Below are positions 9,601 to 17,102 of a stretch of 64,000 bases of DNA, one piece after another. The notes under the pieces were generated by a model that searched no databases, was not told where the DNA came from, and saw only the letters and a list, made by a program, of their open reading frames with translations. The stretch is from an uncultured Pirellula sp. Its GTDB lineage: Bacteria; Planctomycetota; Planctomycetia; Pirellulales; Pirellulaceae. The DNA lies in the NCBI GenBank assembly GCA_903892355.1, contig CAITIE010000010.1, positions 22,773 to 86,772 on the forward strand, read 5' to 3'. Both the position numbers and the translations under genes were made by a program. The stretch's first letter is position 1; each line of letters opens with the position of its first letter.

Positions 9601-10140
9601 GGGGGTGAGTCCTTCACGACGCAAGCGTTCCAGTACAAAGTGATCAACGGGATTCTTCAACCAGTTTTTCTCTTGCTCGGATGTCAGTTGGGGAAGGTCG
9701 GGTCGCTGTGGGACACGGTAGGACCAGTGGATAGCGTACGGCGCATTCTCGCGAACCCAACGCTCCAGCAAAGCGATCTCGGTTTCATTTAATGGGAGCC
9801 CCGTTTCAGGAGGAGGCATGACTTTGGAAGCATCTTGCGATTTAATCCGTGCGATCAATTCGCTTTGCTCTGGTTTTCCAGGAGCCACAGCGAAATGGCC
9901 TCCTAGGTCCTCGGAAATTCCTTCCGGAATATCGAGCCTCAATCCTGACTTGCCACCACCTTGGCGTTCATTTTCATCGGGACCATGACAGCGGAAACAT
10001 CGATTGGAAAGAATGGGCCTGATATCGCGATTGAAATCGAGGATTTTTGTCGACGGCGTCTCACCCGATGCCTTGGACAAGGGGAGAAGTGACAAGATCA
10101 GGGCCAATAAGCCATGGGCGGTAGCATCTGTCCGAAACAT
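6613..10140 (-). CDS. planctomycete cytochrome (PSCyt1)/DUF1549/DUF1553 protein with discoidin-like insert
   Basis: A 1175-residue secreted protein. A signal peptide (residues 1-25) is followed by a PSCyt1 haem region with CxxCH at Cys48-Cys51-His52 (N-R-C-F-R-C-H-G). Next come DUF1549 (about 155-370, with A-R-Y-A-D-S-S-G-Y and C-A-Q-C-H), a long middle part with an F5/8 type C-like carbohydrate-binding stretch (about 540-640, W-W-E-V-D-L-G-S), and DUF1553 (about 880-1150, T-V-N-R-Y-W-E-Q-L-F-G and L-L-S-A-T-Y-R-Q-S). It forms a transcription unit with the DUF1501 gene downstream. Two CxxCH sites suggest haem binding outside the cytoplasm. The biochemical role of these families is unknown. 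Confidence 0.93.
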   Translation of the reverse strand: MFRTDATAHGLLALILSLLPLSKASGETPSTKILDFNRDIRPILSNRCFRCHGPDENERQGGGKSGLRLDIPEGISEDLGGHFAVAPGKPEQSELIARIKSQDASKVMPPPETGLPLNETEIALLERWVRENAPYAIHWSYRVPQRPDLPQLTSEQEKNWLKNPVDHFVLERLRREGLTPQSEADRYALVRRVALDVTGLPPSQVEVQQFIEDSSPNAYDEMVDRFLAKETYGEHWARMWLDMARYADSSGYADDPARTIWLYRDYVIGAFNRNLPFDQFTIEQLAGDLLPNRSAEQLIATAFHRNTLTNNEGGTNDEEFRNVAVVDRVNTTYAVWMGTTMACAQCHSHKYDPISQQEYFQTFAIFNNTEDADRGDESPLYEAWTDEQLKRRAELNEQFAAYVKTLDTMTPELEASRKAWEASLAKPSTWLIPSVASATSEAGVTLSIDPASGIIRSAAGAGKDNFQIDLDLANIRTAGTSQLAAIQLETFADDSLPNKGPGWNNGNFILTELRATLVPPRGTNLSGRYVRVELPGVNKILSLAEVEVFAKGENIARKGTATQSNVAFDGAAARAIDGNSNGNYFEANSVTHSDVNATDPWWEVDLGSLKPIDKIAVWNRTDGGPATSERLKGAVVKVLGEDKNVLWEKRIDDTARPDVAWDIDGSRSIAFAAAIADFQQGDYVAANLATKKIDPNKGWGVGGGAGRDHRVTLIASEPIDIPEGGRLRVVLSHQSPHTQHIIGRFRLSVTGDDTALKWANIRKDLQTILQTAEGERTDSQKAIVATFYRSIAPELADVRTRLEATRVELASFKPTTTVPILRERGTDRQRVTKLQHRGNYLDLGEEVKPGIPGVFKASNQYVNNRLELARWIVSRDNPLTARVTVNRYWEQLFGTGLVATAEEFGSQGDLPSHPELLDWLAVDFIENGWDMKRLLRTLLLSATYRQSSKVTTDVVQLDPDNRLLARGPRFRLPAETIRDQALAVAGILSAKMHGPPVKPPQPSLGLSAAFGSSTDWTTSAGDDRYRRGIYTTWRRSNPYPSMSAFDAPNREVCTLRRVRTNTPLQALVTLNDPVYIEAAQSLGRNMFKAAKTNAGRIGFGLNVALCRPIQPEEIEVLQNLHEKALAIFKSQPEAAIKMATEPLGALPEGLDAAEMAAWTVVANSILNLDEFLMRR

Positions 10141-10682
10141 AGCAAACTGTCAGGTAGGGGTGAGAGGTAGGTAGGATAGAGAACCTTGTCGGCGTTTCAT
10201 GATGTCCAGGTGAGCAGTCAGCGAAGTCCAACGAGACCAAGCCTATGAAGGGCTGCGTTGCCTAACATTAGTTTAACCAAATCTTTGTCCAACGCGTTCG
10301 ATTTCTAACCCCTCGACGGTTCCGAGCTGGGGTGCTTGGGTGGGATGCAAAACCCAGTATTCAAAAACCCAGTATTGAGGTGGCCCACCATGCTGCGGAG
10401 TTGGCTTGACGTCGGATAGCGACGGTAAGTACCGCTGGATTTCAATAGGTATGGAGGCAGTATGCACGCTATTTGAAGCCAAAGCCATATGCCAGAAATT
10501 CGAAAAACCAGAGCATCCACCAGAGCATCCAATGGGGTAGAAAGTGGAAAGTAGAGCAGTCCTTCCGACAGGACGGGAACCGAACAACCTAAAAAATCCC
10601 TGGGAACGGCGCATTTCGTACCCACGCGCGACGCGAAATACGACGCTCGCCGATTTCCATGTTTTGATACGACTTGAAACAT

Positions 10683-10848
10683 AATCCAGCGCGACACGCG
10701 TACTCCCACTCTGCTTCAGTGGGCAAACGATAGATTCGACCCGCTTGTTTCTCCTCGGGCAATTCCGACAGCTGTTTGCAAAACTCGACAGCATCGTCCC
10801 ATGCAACATTCTTTACAGGGAGACCTGCGCTCTCGCCACCAACTATGG
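10683..10848 (-). pseudogene. relic of an FGE-sulfatase (SUMF1-like) domain gene
   Basis: On the minus strand one frame reads [19 protein letters not shown], followed shortly by [18 protein letters not shown]. This is the core signature of formylglycine-generating-enzyme/sulfatase-modifying-factor domains. It closely parallels the intact gene at 43447-44253 (V-S-W-E-D-A-I-E-F-C-K-K-L-S and [15 protein letters not shown]). Upstream and downstream of this ~55-residue core the similarity stops and there is no matching N- or C-terminus, so this is a broken fragment. Confidence 0.75.
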
Positions 10849-10967
10849 AACATGATGTATGTATTTGCTTTGAATTGGATGAATAACGTCAGCTACCGCA
10901 TAACGCATCGGCCAAAGGATGGGGAAAAATAGCAACTCCAAGATCGTGCGGTCATTCCGGGTAGTTA

Positions 10968-10997
10968 CGTGCCACCCACGAATGGCACGGTACGGCT
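10968..10997 (-). repeat. 30-base hairpin piece, inverted copy of 4033-4062
   Basis: This is the reverse complement of 4033-4062 with one mismatch in 30 bases. It contains the same GTGCCA-(8)-TGGCAC inverted repeat. It lies about 85 bases before the longer transposase relic. Confidence 0.7.
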
Positions 10998-11082
10998 GAC
11001 GTGATTTTGTTCAAAAGTGTTGAACGTGGTGACGTAGAGCAGTAGTACGATCCAGCGCGTCCTGGCTCAAGTCGACGTTGTA

Positions 11083-11343
11083 TTCTCGAAGAGCATGATC
11101 GAATCGTAGTGGAAAATGCTGAAGCATTCTTGGTTGTACTTGAACAGGCTTGAATCGCTCGAAGATGTGCGCAAGCAAACAGCCTTCTACGTCGACCAGC
11201 ACAACTGAGTCATTCCCCATTCGGCGTTCGAGGGCCAGACGCCCGATGAAATATACTTTGGTAAAGGAAGTGACATTCCGAACCAACTCAACGAAGCTCG
11301 CACAGTTGCCAGAGAAACAAATCATTCATCGAACCAACCTTAG
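11083..11343 (+). pseudogene. transposase C-terminal remnant with in-frame stops (right copy)
   Basis: A continuous frame reads F-S-K-S-M-I-E-S-stop-W-K-M-L-K-H-S-W-L-Y-L-N, then A-F-Y-V-D-Q-H-N-stop-V-I-P-H-S-A-F-E-G-Q-T-P-D-E-I-Y-F-G and ends at 11341-11343. Order and spacing match the C-terminal third of DDE integrase-core transposases (W-x-x-L-K-H-x-W-L-Y-L-N then PHSA-x-x-G-x-TPDE-x-Y-F-G). Two internal stops (TAG at 11107-11109 and TGA after D-Q-H-N) make it non-functional. In the left copy at 3664 the second stop position is CGA (Arg), so that mutation arose after the copies separated. Confidence 0.78.
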
Positions 11344-11394
11344 AGCCTCACTTACCCCTGTGAACGCACTGCCACGATAAGTTTCGCTCCTAGT

Positions 11395-11441
11395 GCCGAG
11401 TTCTCGGGCGCAAAAATGCTGAATGTGGTGATGCGGAGCAC
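11395..11441. repeat. 47-base repeat, second copy of 4932-4978
   Basis: Same orientation as the copy at 4932-4978, three mismatches over 47 bases. It starts about 50 bases after the transposase relic. Further bases up to the universal stress protein gene show nothing recognisable. Confidence 0.7.
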
Positions 11442-11613
11442 GGAGCAGAGCAGGCATCCCAGGCGCTCCGAAATGCGCGAGACTTTCTCGGCGGGTGCGA
11501 CGAAATGCTTCTTTTTCCATCGTGAAGACCGCTACAATGAAGGGAGCAGGTTCGTTTTGACTGCAAAACGTTTCATGCATTCCTCACACGCTTCTGTAGA
11601 AAAAGGTTCCATC

Positions 11614-12051
11614 ATGGCTTGGACTGTCACGAAACCAGTTCTGGTTCCCTATGATTTCTCGTCCCACTCTCGCCTCGCGGTTGAGAAGGCCTTGGAATTG
11701 GTAGAGTCTCCTTCGCTGATCCATATCCTCCATGTGTTGCCGACGTTTATTCCATTGGCGCCGGAAGGCTTTCCAGTCGAAGCTATCGACGACCGTGTCC
11801 GTTTGGAAGCTGCTCAGCAATCGCTCCATGAAGAGTTCGCGGACTCTCGGTTTGCGTCGATCCCTCGCGAAGTTCTGATCGGCGACCCTGGCATGGTGTG
11901 TGTGGATCGCGCCGAAGCGATCGATGCCGAACTGATCATTGTTCCTTCGCACGGCCGAAGTGGCTTTAGCCGACTGCTGTTGGGAAGTGTCGCCGAGAGG
12001 ATAGTGCGACTAGCAAAATGCCCCGTGCTGATCCTCAAGATTAACCAATAG
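11614..12051 (+). CDS. universal stress protein (UspA family)
   Basis: A 145-residue single-domain Usp protein. It opens with K-P-V-L-V-P-Y-D-F-S and ends with the ATP-binding type signature H-G-(9)-G-S-V-A-E-R-I-V-R-L-A-K-C-P-V-L-I-L. The first glycine of the classic G-2x-G-9x-G(S/T) motif is a proline here (V-P-S-H-G), so nucleotide binding is plausible but not certain. The frame is open further upstream to 11416, but the ATG at 11614 with AAAAGG about 9 bases before it gives the normal family start. Usp proteins help survival under stress. The stop codon lies inside a short 13-base tandem duplication (12048-12073). Confidence 0.9.
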   Translation: MAWTVTKPVLVPYDFSSHSRLAVEKALELVESPSLIHILHVLPTFIPLAPEGFPVEAIDDRVRLEAAQQSLHEEFADSRFASIPREVLIGDPGMVCVDRAEAIDAELIIVPSHGRSGFSRLLLGSVAERIVRLAKCPVLILKINQ

Positions 12052-12073
12052 CATCAGCCGATAGCATTAGCCA
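12048..12073 (+). repeat. 13-base tandem duplication spanning the usp stop codon
   Basis: ATAGCATCAGCCG is followed at once by ATAGCATTAGCCA (11 of 13 identical). The TAG in the first copy is the stop codon of the universal stress protein gene. A third, partial similarity (AATCGCG) follows. Confidence 0.75.
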
Positions 12074-12108
12074 ATCGCGTCACAATCTTTTTGGCTGCTC
12101 GTGAACGA

Positions 12109-12852
12109 TCAGCGGATTGCGATCGAGTTCTGCAGGGGCTTGAGAATGTGCTCGACGACGTAATTGTCCATGAGTTCTCGCATGAGGACATCGAGCCGTT
12201 TGAGTTCCTCCGAGAACGACTCATCGGGGGCCAAGGAATCGAAGCGACGGAGTGTCACATAGACGCTGAGCAGTTCATCCGGGTATTCAGGCCCGCGTGC
12301 TTGCAAGGAGCCGGTTCTAGGTTCAAAGTTGATCCGAGCGTGGGTTCGAAAGACGTCGTCGAGCGAAATCTGAAGGACCGGTTCATAGCACATCAATTGG
12401 GAGCCAGCCCGTTGTGCGATGGACTCGAAGCCGGTGGGCAATCCGATCGCGTCAGCCAGGAGTTGGTTGTGGTTGCCTCGGTAAGCAAAGTCGAAACCAT
12501 ACATGAGGCTCAACGCTTCGCAGTCGAGTCGGCTGACCGAGAGCATGTAGGGCGCCATGTCGAGGACTTCATGGTGTTGTTCCATCGCTTCATCGAGCGT
12601 GTTGGGATTCACCACACCGCTGCTGATCCGTTTGGATTCGACCGCGACCCATCGGTAGGCACCGTGGTCTTTTTCCTCTTCGAGAATAAACTCGCCACGC
12701 TCCCGCTGGTAAAAATGATGCAGCTTGGGGAAGCGACGCTGCATCTGCTCAAAGAAGTGCAGAACGGATTCTCGCCCGCTGGGCAAATCCATCTCCGTCT
12801 GCAGCGTTACGTTGGCGTAAAAGTCATCACTCAGCGCACCGTATGGATTCAT
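12109..12852 (-). CDS. conserved hypothetical protein (planctomycete type)
   Basis: A 247-residue soluble protein with no signal peptide or membrane segment. It begins M-N-P-Y-G-A-L-S-D-D-F-Y and contains acidic, aromatic-rich segments with an L-E-E-E-K-D motif near residue 57. No known catalytic motif was recognised. The composition is that of a real globular protein, while the long plus-strand frame over the same bases is not. I recall similar hypothetical proteins in other planctomycetes but could not check. It lies downstream of an MBL hydrolase gene on the same strand, with a 122-base gap containing 15-base repeats. Function unknown. Confidence 0.75.
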   Translation of the reverse strand: MNPYGALSDDFYANVTLQTEMDLPSGRESVLHFFEQMQRRFPKLHHFYQRERGEFILEEEKDHGAYRWVAVESKRISSGVVNPNTLDEAMEQHHEVLDMAPYMLSVSRLDCEALSLMYGFDFAYRGNHNQLLADAIGLPTGFESIAQRAGSQLMCYEPVLQISLDDVFRTHARINFEPRTGSLQARGPEYPDELLSVYVTLRRFDSLAPDESFSEELKRLDVLMRELMDNYVVEHILKPLQNSIAIR

Positions 12853-12909
12853 TCTTGCTGTCTTTCCTCGCTACTGAGAGCACCGGCCGTGGTCGTTCAA
12901 CACATCTTC

Positions 12910-12954
12910 GGACCAGTGGGAATTGGGCCGGTGGATCCTGGGCCAGTGGATTAT
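12910..12954. repeat. 15-base tandem repeat, three degenerate copies
   Basis: Three consecutive 15-base units (12910-12924, 12925-12939, 12940-12954) share GGNCCNGTGG at their start. They lie in the gap between the MBL hydrolase stop (12975) and the next gene start (12852). No function is evident. Confidence 0.65.
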
Positions 12955-12974
12955 AGGTGGAGCGATCGTGTAAT

Positions 12975-13745
12975 TCAAAGGCTTGAAAGGTCGATCACGG
13001 AGGAATCGTTGGCCAGAAAGATCTGATTTGGCGTATTCTTGCCAAGCCGAGCGGTGGCACCCGCCAAATCCACGGGATCGGGATCGTTTGCGAGTGGATT
13101 CACGTGGGCGAGAATCAACCGTTGAACCCCGTGCATGGCGGCATTTTCTAACACTGCGCTGGTCCAACTGTGTCCCGTTTGGATCGCCAACTCTCGCTGG
13201 GCGTCCGCAAAATTGCACTCATGAAGAAGCCAATCGACACCTTGGATCGATTGCCAATACGGAGAATCGGGCCGAGAAGTTGTGTCGGTGACGTAAGCTA
13301 GGGAAACCCCGGGAAGCTGCAATCGGTACCCGACACACCCCCCTGGGTGCTCCAGTGGAAACCAACTGCATTGGACCTGGCCCAATTCCAAGGACTCGCC
13401 GCATTCTTCGAGTGCGTGCCACACCAGCGGTGGCCTCGCGGGAAAGAGCGACGGATGGAACAGGTGCTGTTGCAGATCCCGAATCTTCTGGCGCTCACCG
13501 TAGACATGGATTCGCTCGAGAGGGGTACCGCTCACCAAATCCCAGAAGAATGTCAATCCGAGCACATGATCCAAATGCGCATGCGACAACAGGATCGAAA
13601 GTTCAGGAGTCTCGATAAGAGATTGCAAGCGAAACATGCCGCTCCCGGCATCGAGGAGCAAACTGCACTCGGGAAGAAAATAAGAAGCCGTATGCCTGGT
13701 TTCGCTCGGATGATAACCGGCTGTTCCTAGGCAATGCAATTTCAT
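12975..13745 (-). CDS. MBL-fold metallo-hydrolase (RNase Z-like)
   Basis: A 256-residue metallo-beta-lactamase-fold protein. The metal-binding motif H-A-H-L-D-H appears near residue 55 (S-H-A-H-L-D-H-V-L-G-L), further ligands in L-L-H-E-C-N-F-A-D near residue 175, and a C-terminal L-I-L-A-H-V-N-P histidine. This is close to the arrangement in RNase Z/ElaC-type and phosphodiesterase-type enzymes. It lacks an obvious exosite arm, so a tRNA 3'-processing role is not established. It follows the mlaD-like gene by about 88 bases on the same strand and may be transcribed with the mla-like run. Confidence 0.85.
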   Translation of the reverse strand: MKLHCLGTAGYHPSETRHTASYFLPECSLLLDAGSGMFRLQSLIETPELSILLSHAHLDHVLGLTFFWDLVSGTPLERIHVYGERQKIRDLQQHLFHPSLFPARPPLVWHALEECGESLELGQVQCSWFPLEHPGGCVGYRLQLPGVSLAYVTDTTSRPDSPYWQSIQGVDWLLHECNFADAQRELAIQTGHSWTSAVLENAAMHGVQRLILAHVNPLANDPDPVDLAGATARLGKNTPNQIFLANDSSVIDLSSL

Positions 13746-13780
13746 GATGTTTCCACTTCACCGATGCAACGATCCAAGCC

Positions 13781-13825
13781 AGCGGTCCGGCACGAGTCAG
13801 CGTTCCGGCACGAGCCAGCGTTCCG
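13781..13825. repeat. 18-base tandem repeat, 2.5 copies
   Basis: Units at 13781-13798 and 13799-13816 differ at two positions (AGCGKTCCGGCACGAGYC), and half a third unit follows. They lie just downstream of the mlaD-like stop codon (13834) on the minus strand. Confidence 0.7.
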
Positions 13826-13833
13826 CCAATGGC

Positions 13834-15096
13834 TTACTTCACCCCCGCTCCCACAGGACGTCCGCTGAAAGCACCTCGAACGATCTGTCCCGGATCCCGA
13901 GCCATTTTGTCGGCGAGGATCCTTACGTCTTCGATCACCGGTTGCAACCTGCGCGAGACTAGCTCCACGTTTCCTGAAACATTCCGAATGGCGTCCAACG
14001 TATCGTTCACCTTACCATACATGGTGGGATCGTCTACCAGCCTTGCGATGGTTCCATTGCTGCTATTGAGTCGGTTTGCGAAGACTCTCAGGTCGACGGC
14101 CAACGCTTCGATGTTAGCAAGAGCCTTTACGACATTGTCGGTGAGTACATCGCTCTTCTGACTGAGCGGTTCGGTAATTTCCGCAATATTTTCAATTGCC
14201 TCATTGGCGTTCTTGAGCGCCGAGCGAACCGAATCCCCAACCCCGTCAAATTCCTTCCCTAATCCCTCGAGGCTTACGCTGAACTCCTCAAAACCTTTGA
14301 GAGTTCGTTCCAACTGCACCAATGTGTCCGAGGCTCTCTTGAAAAGCACTGGGACTTCATCGAGCGCCGACGCGACTAGTTTCGGCAGTTCCGCGCGCTC
14401 GACTTGGCTTCCGATGCGATTGATGGTGCTTACCGTCGAATTAATGTTGTCGAGTGTATCGCGGAACGACTCAGTAACTTCGCGGATCGGAGTGTTGGTT
14501 CCGCCAACAGCATCTTGGGCAACCGTCAGTACGTTATCGAGTTTCTCAGCGACGCGTTGTAGTGAGTTCGCTAATCCGACCAAATCGCCGACCGCCTCGA
14601 GCGGGTCAGGGACCACTTCCCCTTTGGAGACGAAATCTTGCGCTCCGATGATGGCTTGTGAAGCGGCTGCTTCTTTCTCGTCGAGCACTCCGTCGCGCGG
14701 GGAGCCTGACCAGCCATCAAAGCGGGTCAGCAACTCACGGTCGTCCGGTTCCACAAACTCGATGATCGAATCGCCGCTGATGAGCGAACCCGTTTTAATC
14801 CTCGCAGTTTCTCCCACCCGTAATTCAAACTCTCGATCGATTTCCAAAAGCAAATCGACACCGCCATTGCGTTGCTGCCGCAGTTCAACTTTCGCAACAC
14901 GACCGATCAAGACTCCGTTTTTCCGCACGGGTGTATCGACACCGACATTGGGCGCGCTCGGAAAGTTCACCGTAAACCGGTAACGCTCCACCCAAAATTT
15001 GGGGACCGCTCCGAAAAATGCGATGAGCAGCACGCCGATGATCGCCGATGCGAGAACCAAAACGCCGACACCAAATCGATAGCCGTTATCGTCCAT
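13834..15096 (-). CDS. MCE-family lipid transport protein (MlaD-like)
   Basis: A 420-residue protein with one N-terminal membrane anchor (about residues 9-31) and an MCE/MlaD domain (about 35-115) containing P-V-R-K-N-G-V-L-I-G-R-V. A long, largely helical C-terminal part follows, with heptad-like repeats (about 150-400). MCE proteins form periplasmic hexamers that bridge membranes and carry phospholipids. The gene follows the MlaF-like ATPase by 2 bases, and an MlaE-like permease precedes that, giving the standard mlaE-mlaF-mlaD order. No mlaB- or mlaC-like gene is seen in the window. Confidence 0.9.
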   Translation of the reverse strand: MDDNGYRFGVGVLVLASAIIGVLLIAFFGAVPKFWVERYRFTVNFPSAPNVGVDTPVRKNGVLIGRVAKVELRQQRNGGVDLLLEIDREFELRVGETARIKTGSLISGDSIIEFVEPDDRELLTRFDGWSGSPRDGVLDEKEAAASQAIIGAQDFVSKGEVVPDPLEAVGDLVGLANSLQRVAEKLDNVLTVAQDAVGGTNTPIREVTESFRDTLDNINSTVSTINRIGSQVERAELPKLVASALDEVPVLFKRASDTLVQLERTLKGFEEFSVSLEGLGKEFDGVGDSVRSALKNANEAIENIAEITEPLSQKSDVLTDNVVKALANIEALAVDLRVFANRLNSSNGTIARLVDDPTMYGKVNDTLDAIRNVSGNVELVSRRLQPVIEDVRILADKMARDPGQIVRGAFSGRPVGAGVK

Positions 15097-15098
15097 GA

Positions 15099-16004
15099 TT
15101 AACGATCAGCCTCCCTTCGTGCGATGGTATCGTGCAAATGAGGTGTTTCTTCAACATGATTGGTCTGGCTCGCAAGCATCTCCATCAAACGCTCGCCCGC
15201 TTCGCCTCGAACAAACTGACGCACGCGTGTGTCTTTTGTATGGTCAAGTTGTTCCGGGGTTCCATCGAACAATATTTGCGACTCGCCCGGCAAAAGGCGA
15301 CTGTAAGGATAAAGCATGATCACTCGGTCGGCGACCTTTTTCGCCGAATGCATGTCGTGCGTTACCACGATGCTGGTCACCGAATACTTTCTTCGTGTAC
15401 GCAGGATCAATTCATTGATCACATCACTCATGATCGGGTCCAAGCCCGTGGTGGGTTCGTCGTACAGCAACAACTCAGGTTCCAGGATCAATGCCCTCGC
15501 CAAGCCAACACGCTTGCGCATACCACCCGAAAGCTGTGATGGACGTTTGGGAAGCACATTCCTGGGTAGTCCTACCTCACGCAACCGCTGTTCGATCAGA
15601 TCCCTCGAGGAACGCCCTTTCGGCACCCCATGCTGCTCGAGGGGAAACGCAATGTTCTGCTGGATATTCATGCTATCGAAAAGCGCCGCGTTCTGAAATA
15701 CAAATCCAAACCGACTCCGCAGGGCTGTCATCTCTTGTTCCGACAAGGAATGGATATCCTTGCCGTCGAACAAGACTCGGCCGCTGGTCGCAGGGATCAA
15801 TCCCATCAGCGATTTCAGGAACATCGTCTTTCCGCAACCGCTCTCCCCGATGATCGCAACCGTTTGGCCGCGAGGGATCGCGATCGACACATCCTTTAAC
15901 ACCACCTGGCGACCAAACTGGATGCACAAGTTCTCCGTCTGCACCAGCGAATGACTCGCCGGGCGCTGATCGAGAGCAAGTTGTGAAACCAATGCATCGT
16001 CCAT
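15099..16004 (-). CDS. ABC transporter ATPase, MlaF-like
   Basis: A 301-residue ATPase of the lipid-transport ABC class. Walker A G-E-S-G-C-G-K-T lies near residue 53, the signature L-S-G-G-M-R-K-R-V-G-L-A-R-A in the middle, Walker B L-L-L-Y-D-E-P-T-T-G-L-D-P, and the switch H in V-V-T-H-D-M. L-S-G-G-M-R-K-R-V is typical of MlaF rather than general ABC ATPases. Its ATG directly follows the TAG of the permease gene (TAGATG), indicating translational coupling. It should energise phospholipid movement together with the MlaE- and MlaD-like partners. Confidence 0.92.
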   Translation of the reverse strand: MDDALVSQLALDQRPASHSLVQTENLCIQFGRQVVLKDVSIAIPRGQTVAIIGESGCGKTMFLKSLMGLIPATSGRVLFDGKDIHSLSEQEMTALRSRFGFVFQNAALFDSMNIQQNIAFPLEQHGVPKGRSSRDLIEQRLREVGLPRNVLPKRPSQLSGGMRKRVGLARALILEPELLLYDEPTTGLDPIMSDVINELILRTRRKYSVTSIVVTHDMHSAKKVADRVIMLYPYSRLLPGESQILFDGTPEQLDHTKDTRVRQFVRGEAGERLMEMLASQTNHVEETPHLHDTIARREADR

Positions 16005-16877
16005 CTACAGCAACTTCGTCCCACTCGTTGGCCAGAGTGCGTAATAGATTCCATCGAGGAACATGTTCAACACGATATCCAGCGCCAGGATCATCACGAA
16101 GCTCTGGACAAACGCCGCAGTCGCTGCGCGCCCGACACCCTCCGCTCCCGCTTGGCAATGGAATCCTCGATAACAACTAACGATGGCGATCGTTGCCCCA
16201 AAAAAGAAACTTTTGAAGATCCCGGTGAAGAAATCAAACCCGCCCACGAAGTCTCGACTGTTCTTGAGGTACTGCGCGTGATCGATTCCAAACACCACCA
16301 CGCTAAAAAAATACCCACCAACGATCCCCATGAAATCCGCCATGATGGTCAAGGCGGGGATCAGGAGAACGCATGCTAAAAAACGTGGGACCACGAGGTA
16401 GTGGATAGGGTTCGCCCCCATGCTCACCAAAGCATCGATCTGCTCGGTCACTCGCATGGTTCCGATCACCGCCGCCATAGCGCTTCCGACTCGTCCCGCC
16501 AACATGGTGGCTGCTAGAACCGGACCCAACTCGCGGACCAAAGACATCGTGATCACAGCACCTAGCTTGGATTCCAATCCCATCGTCTTGAATTGATGAT
16601 AACTTTGGATCGCCAACACCATTCCAATGAATGTGCCAGTCAACGCTACCACGGGTAGGCTCAATACTCCAACGGCATAAAAATTCGGCATCAGCGTCTC
16701 GCGCCGCGGCCGAGCCGTAACCATCCAAACGATCATCCGCCATGCAAAGAGCGAGATGTCCCCCAAGGTATTGATTCCTTGGATGACCACGTTGCCCCAT
16801 GCATTTGCGACCCGCACAAAGCCAGCATTCAAGCGGCCTGTTAGGGATTCGTGGATGGAAGTCTGCTGATTACCCAT
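16005..16877 (-). CDS. ABC transporter permease, MlaE-like
   Basis: A 290-residue integral membrane protein with about five to six hydrophobic segments. It shows the conserved MlaE core near residues 150-190: E-Q-I-D-A-L-V-S-M-G-A-N-P-I-H-Y-L-V-V-P-R. The frame extends to a TTG at 16916; the ATG at 16877 is preferred, though no clear ribosome binding site supports either. First gene of the mlaE-F-D-like run. Family members form the membrane channel of retrograde or anterograde phospholipid transporters. Confidence 0.92.
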   Translation of the reverse strand: MGNQQTSIHESLTGRLNAGFVRVANAWGNVVIQGINTLGDISLFAWRMIVWMVTARPRRETLMPNFYAVGVLSLPVVALTGTFIGMVLAIQSYHQFKTMGLESKLGAVITMSLVRELGPVLAATMLAGRVGSAMAAVIGTMRVTEQIDALVSMGANPIHYLVVPRFLACVLLIPALTIMADFMGIVGGYFFSVVVFGIDHAQYLKNSRDFVGGFDFFTGIFKSFFFGATIAIVSCYRGFHCQAGAEGVGRAATAAFVQSFVMILALDIVLNMFLDGIYYALWPTSGTKLL

Positions 16878-17102
16878 AATCGTTGCATCGGCAGTCAAAA
16901 CGCACAGCTTGAGCAAACCTTGCCGATCGCGACGAGATTGACGAGCCGAGGCTTTTCACAAGAACCGTGCATCTTCGCTGCTTTCATTCTTCATAAATAC
17001 TTAAGACCCATCGCTGCAAGGAGTTAATGACCCAGCCCCCCCTTGGAGTAAAATCCGATGCATCTTTCTCGTTCGCCTCGATGAACCCCTCGGAAAACGG
17101 AT

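Larger units (their letters stand above)
10141..11082. other. gene-poor stretch with relics and short direct repeats
   Basis: About 940 bases holding no intact gene. Contents seen: a short direct repeat around 10350-10378 (two copies of AAACCCAGTATT), a repeated CCAGAGCATCCA near 10503-10527, a relic of an FGE-domain gene (10683-10848), the inverted hairpin piece at 10968-10997, and a diverged copy of the 47-base repeat at 11013-11041. Confidence 0.7.

Noticed and set aside
10273..10809. Minus-strand open frame (178 codons)
   Set aside because: The recognisable FGE-domain core is in another frame; this one is an accidental reading of a relic.
12091..13026. A long plus-strand open frame (311 codons)
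   Set aside because: It lies opposite the conserved hypothetical gene and the end of the MBL gene. Its composition is not protein-like, and the minus-strand products are.
14204..14983. Ser/Thr-rich plus-strand open frame (259 codons)
   Set aside because: It is antisense to the mlaD-like gene; the Ser-rich composition is a by-product of the codons on the other strand.
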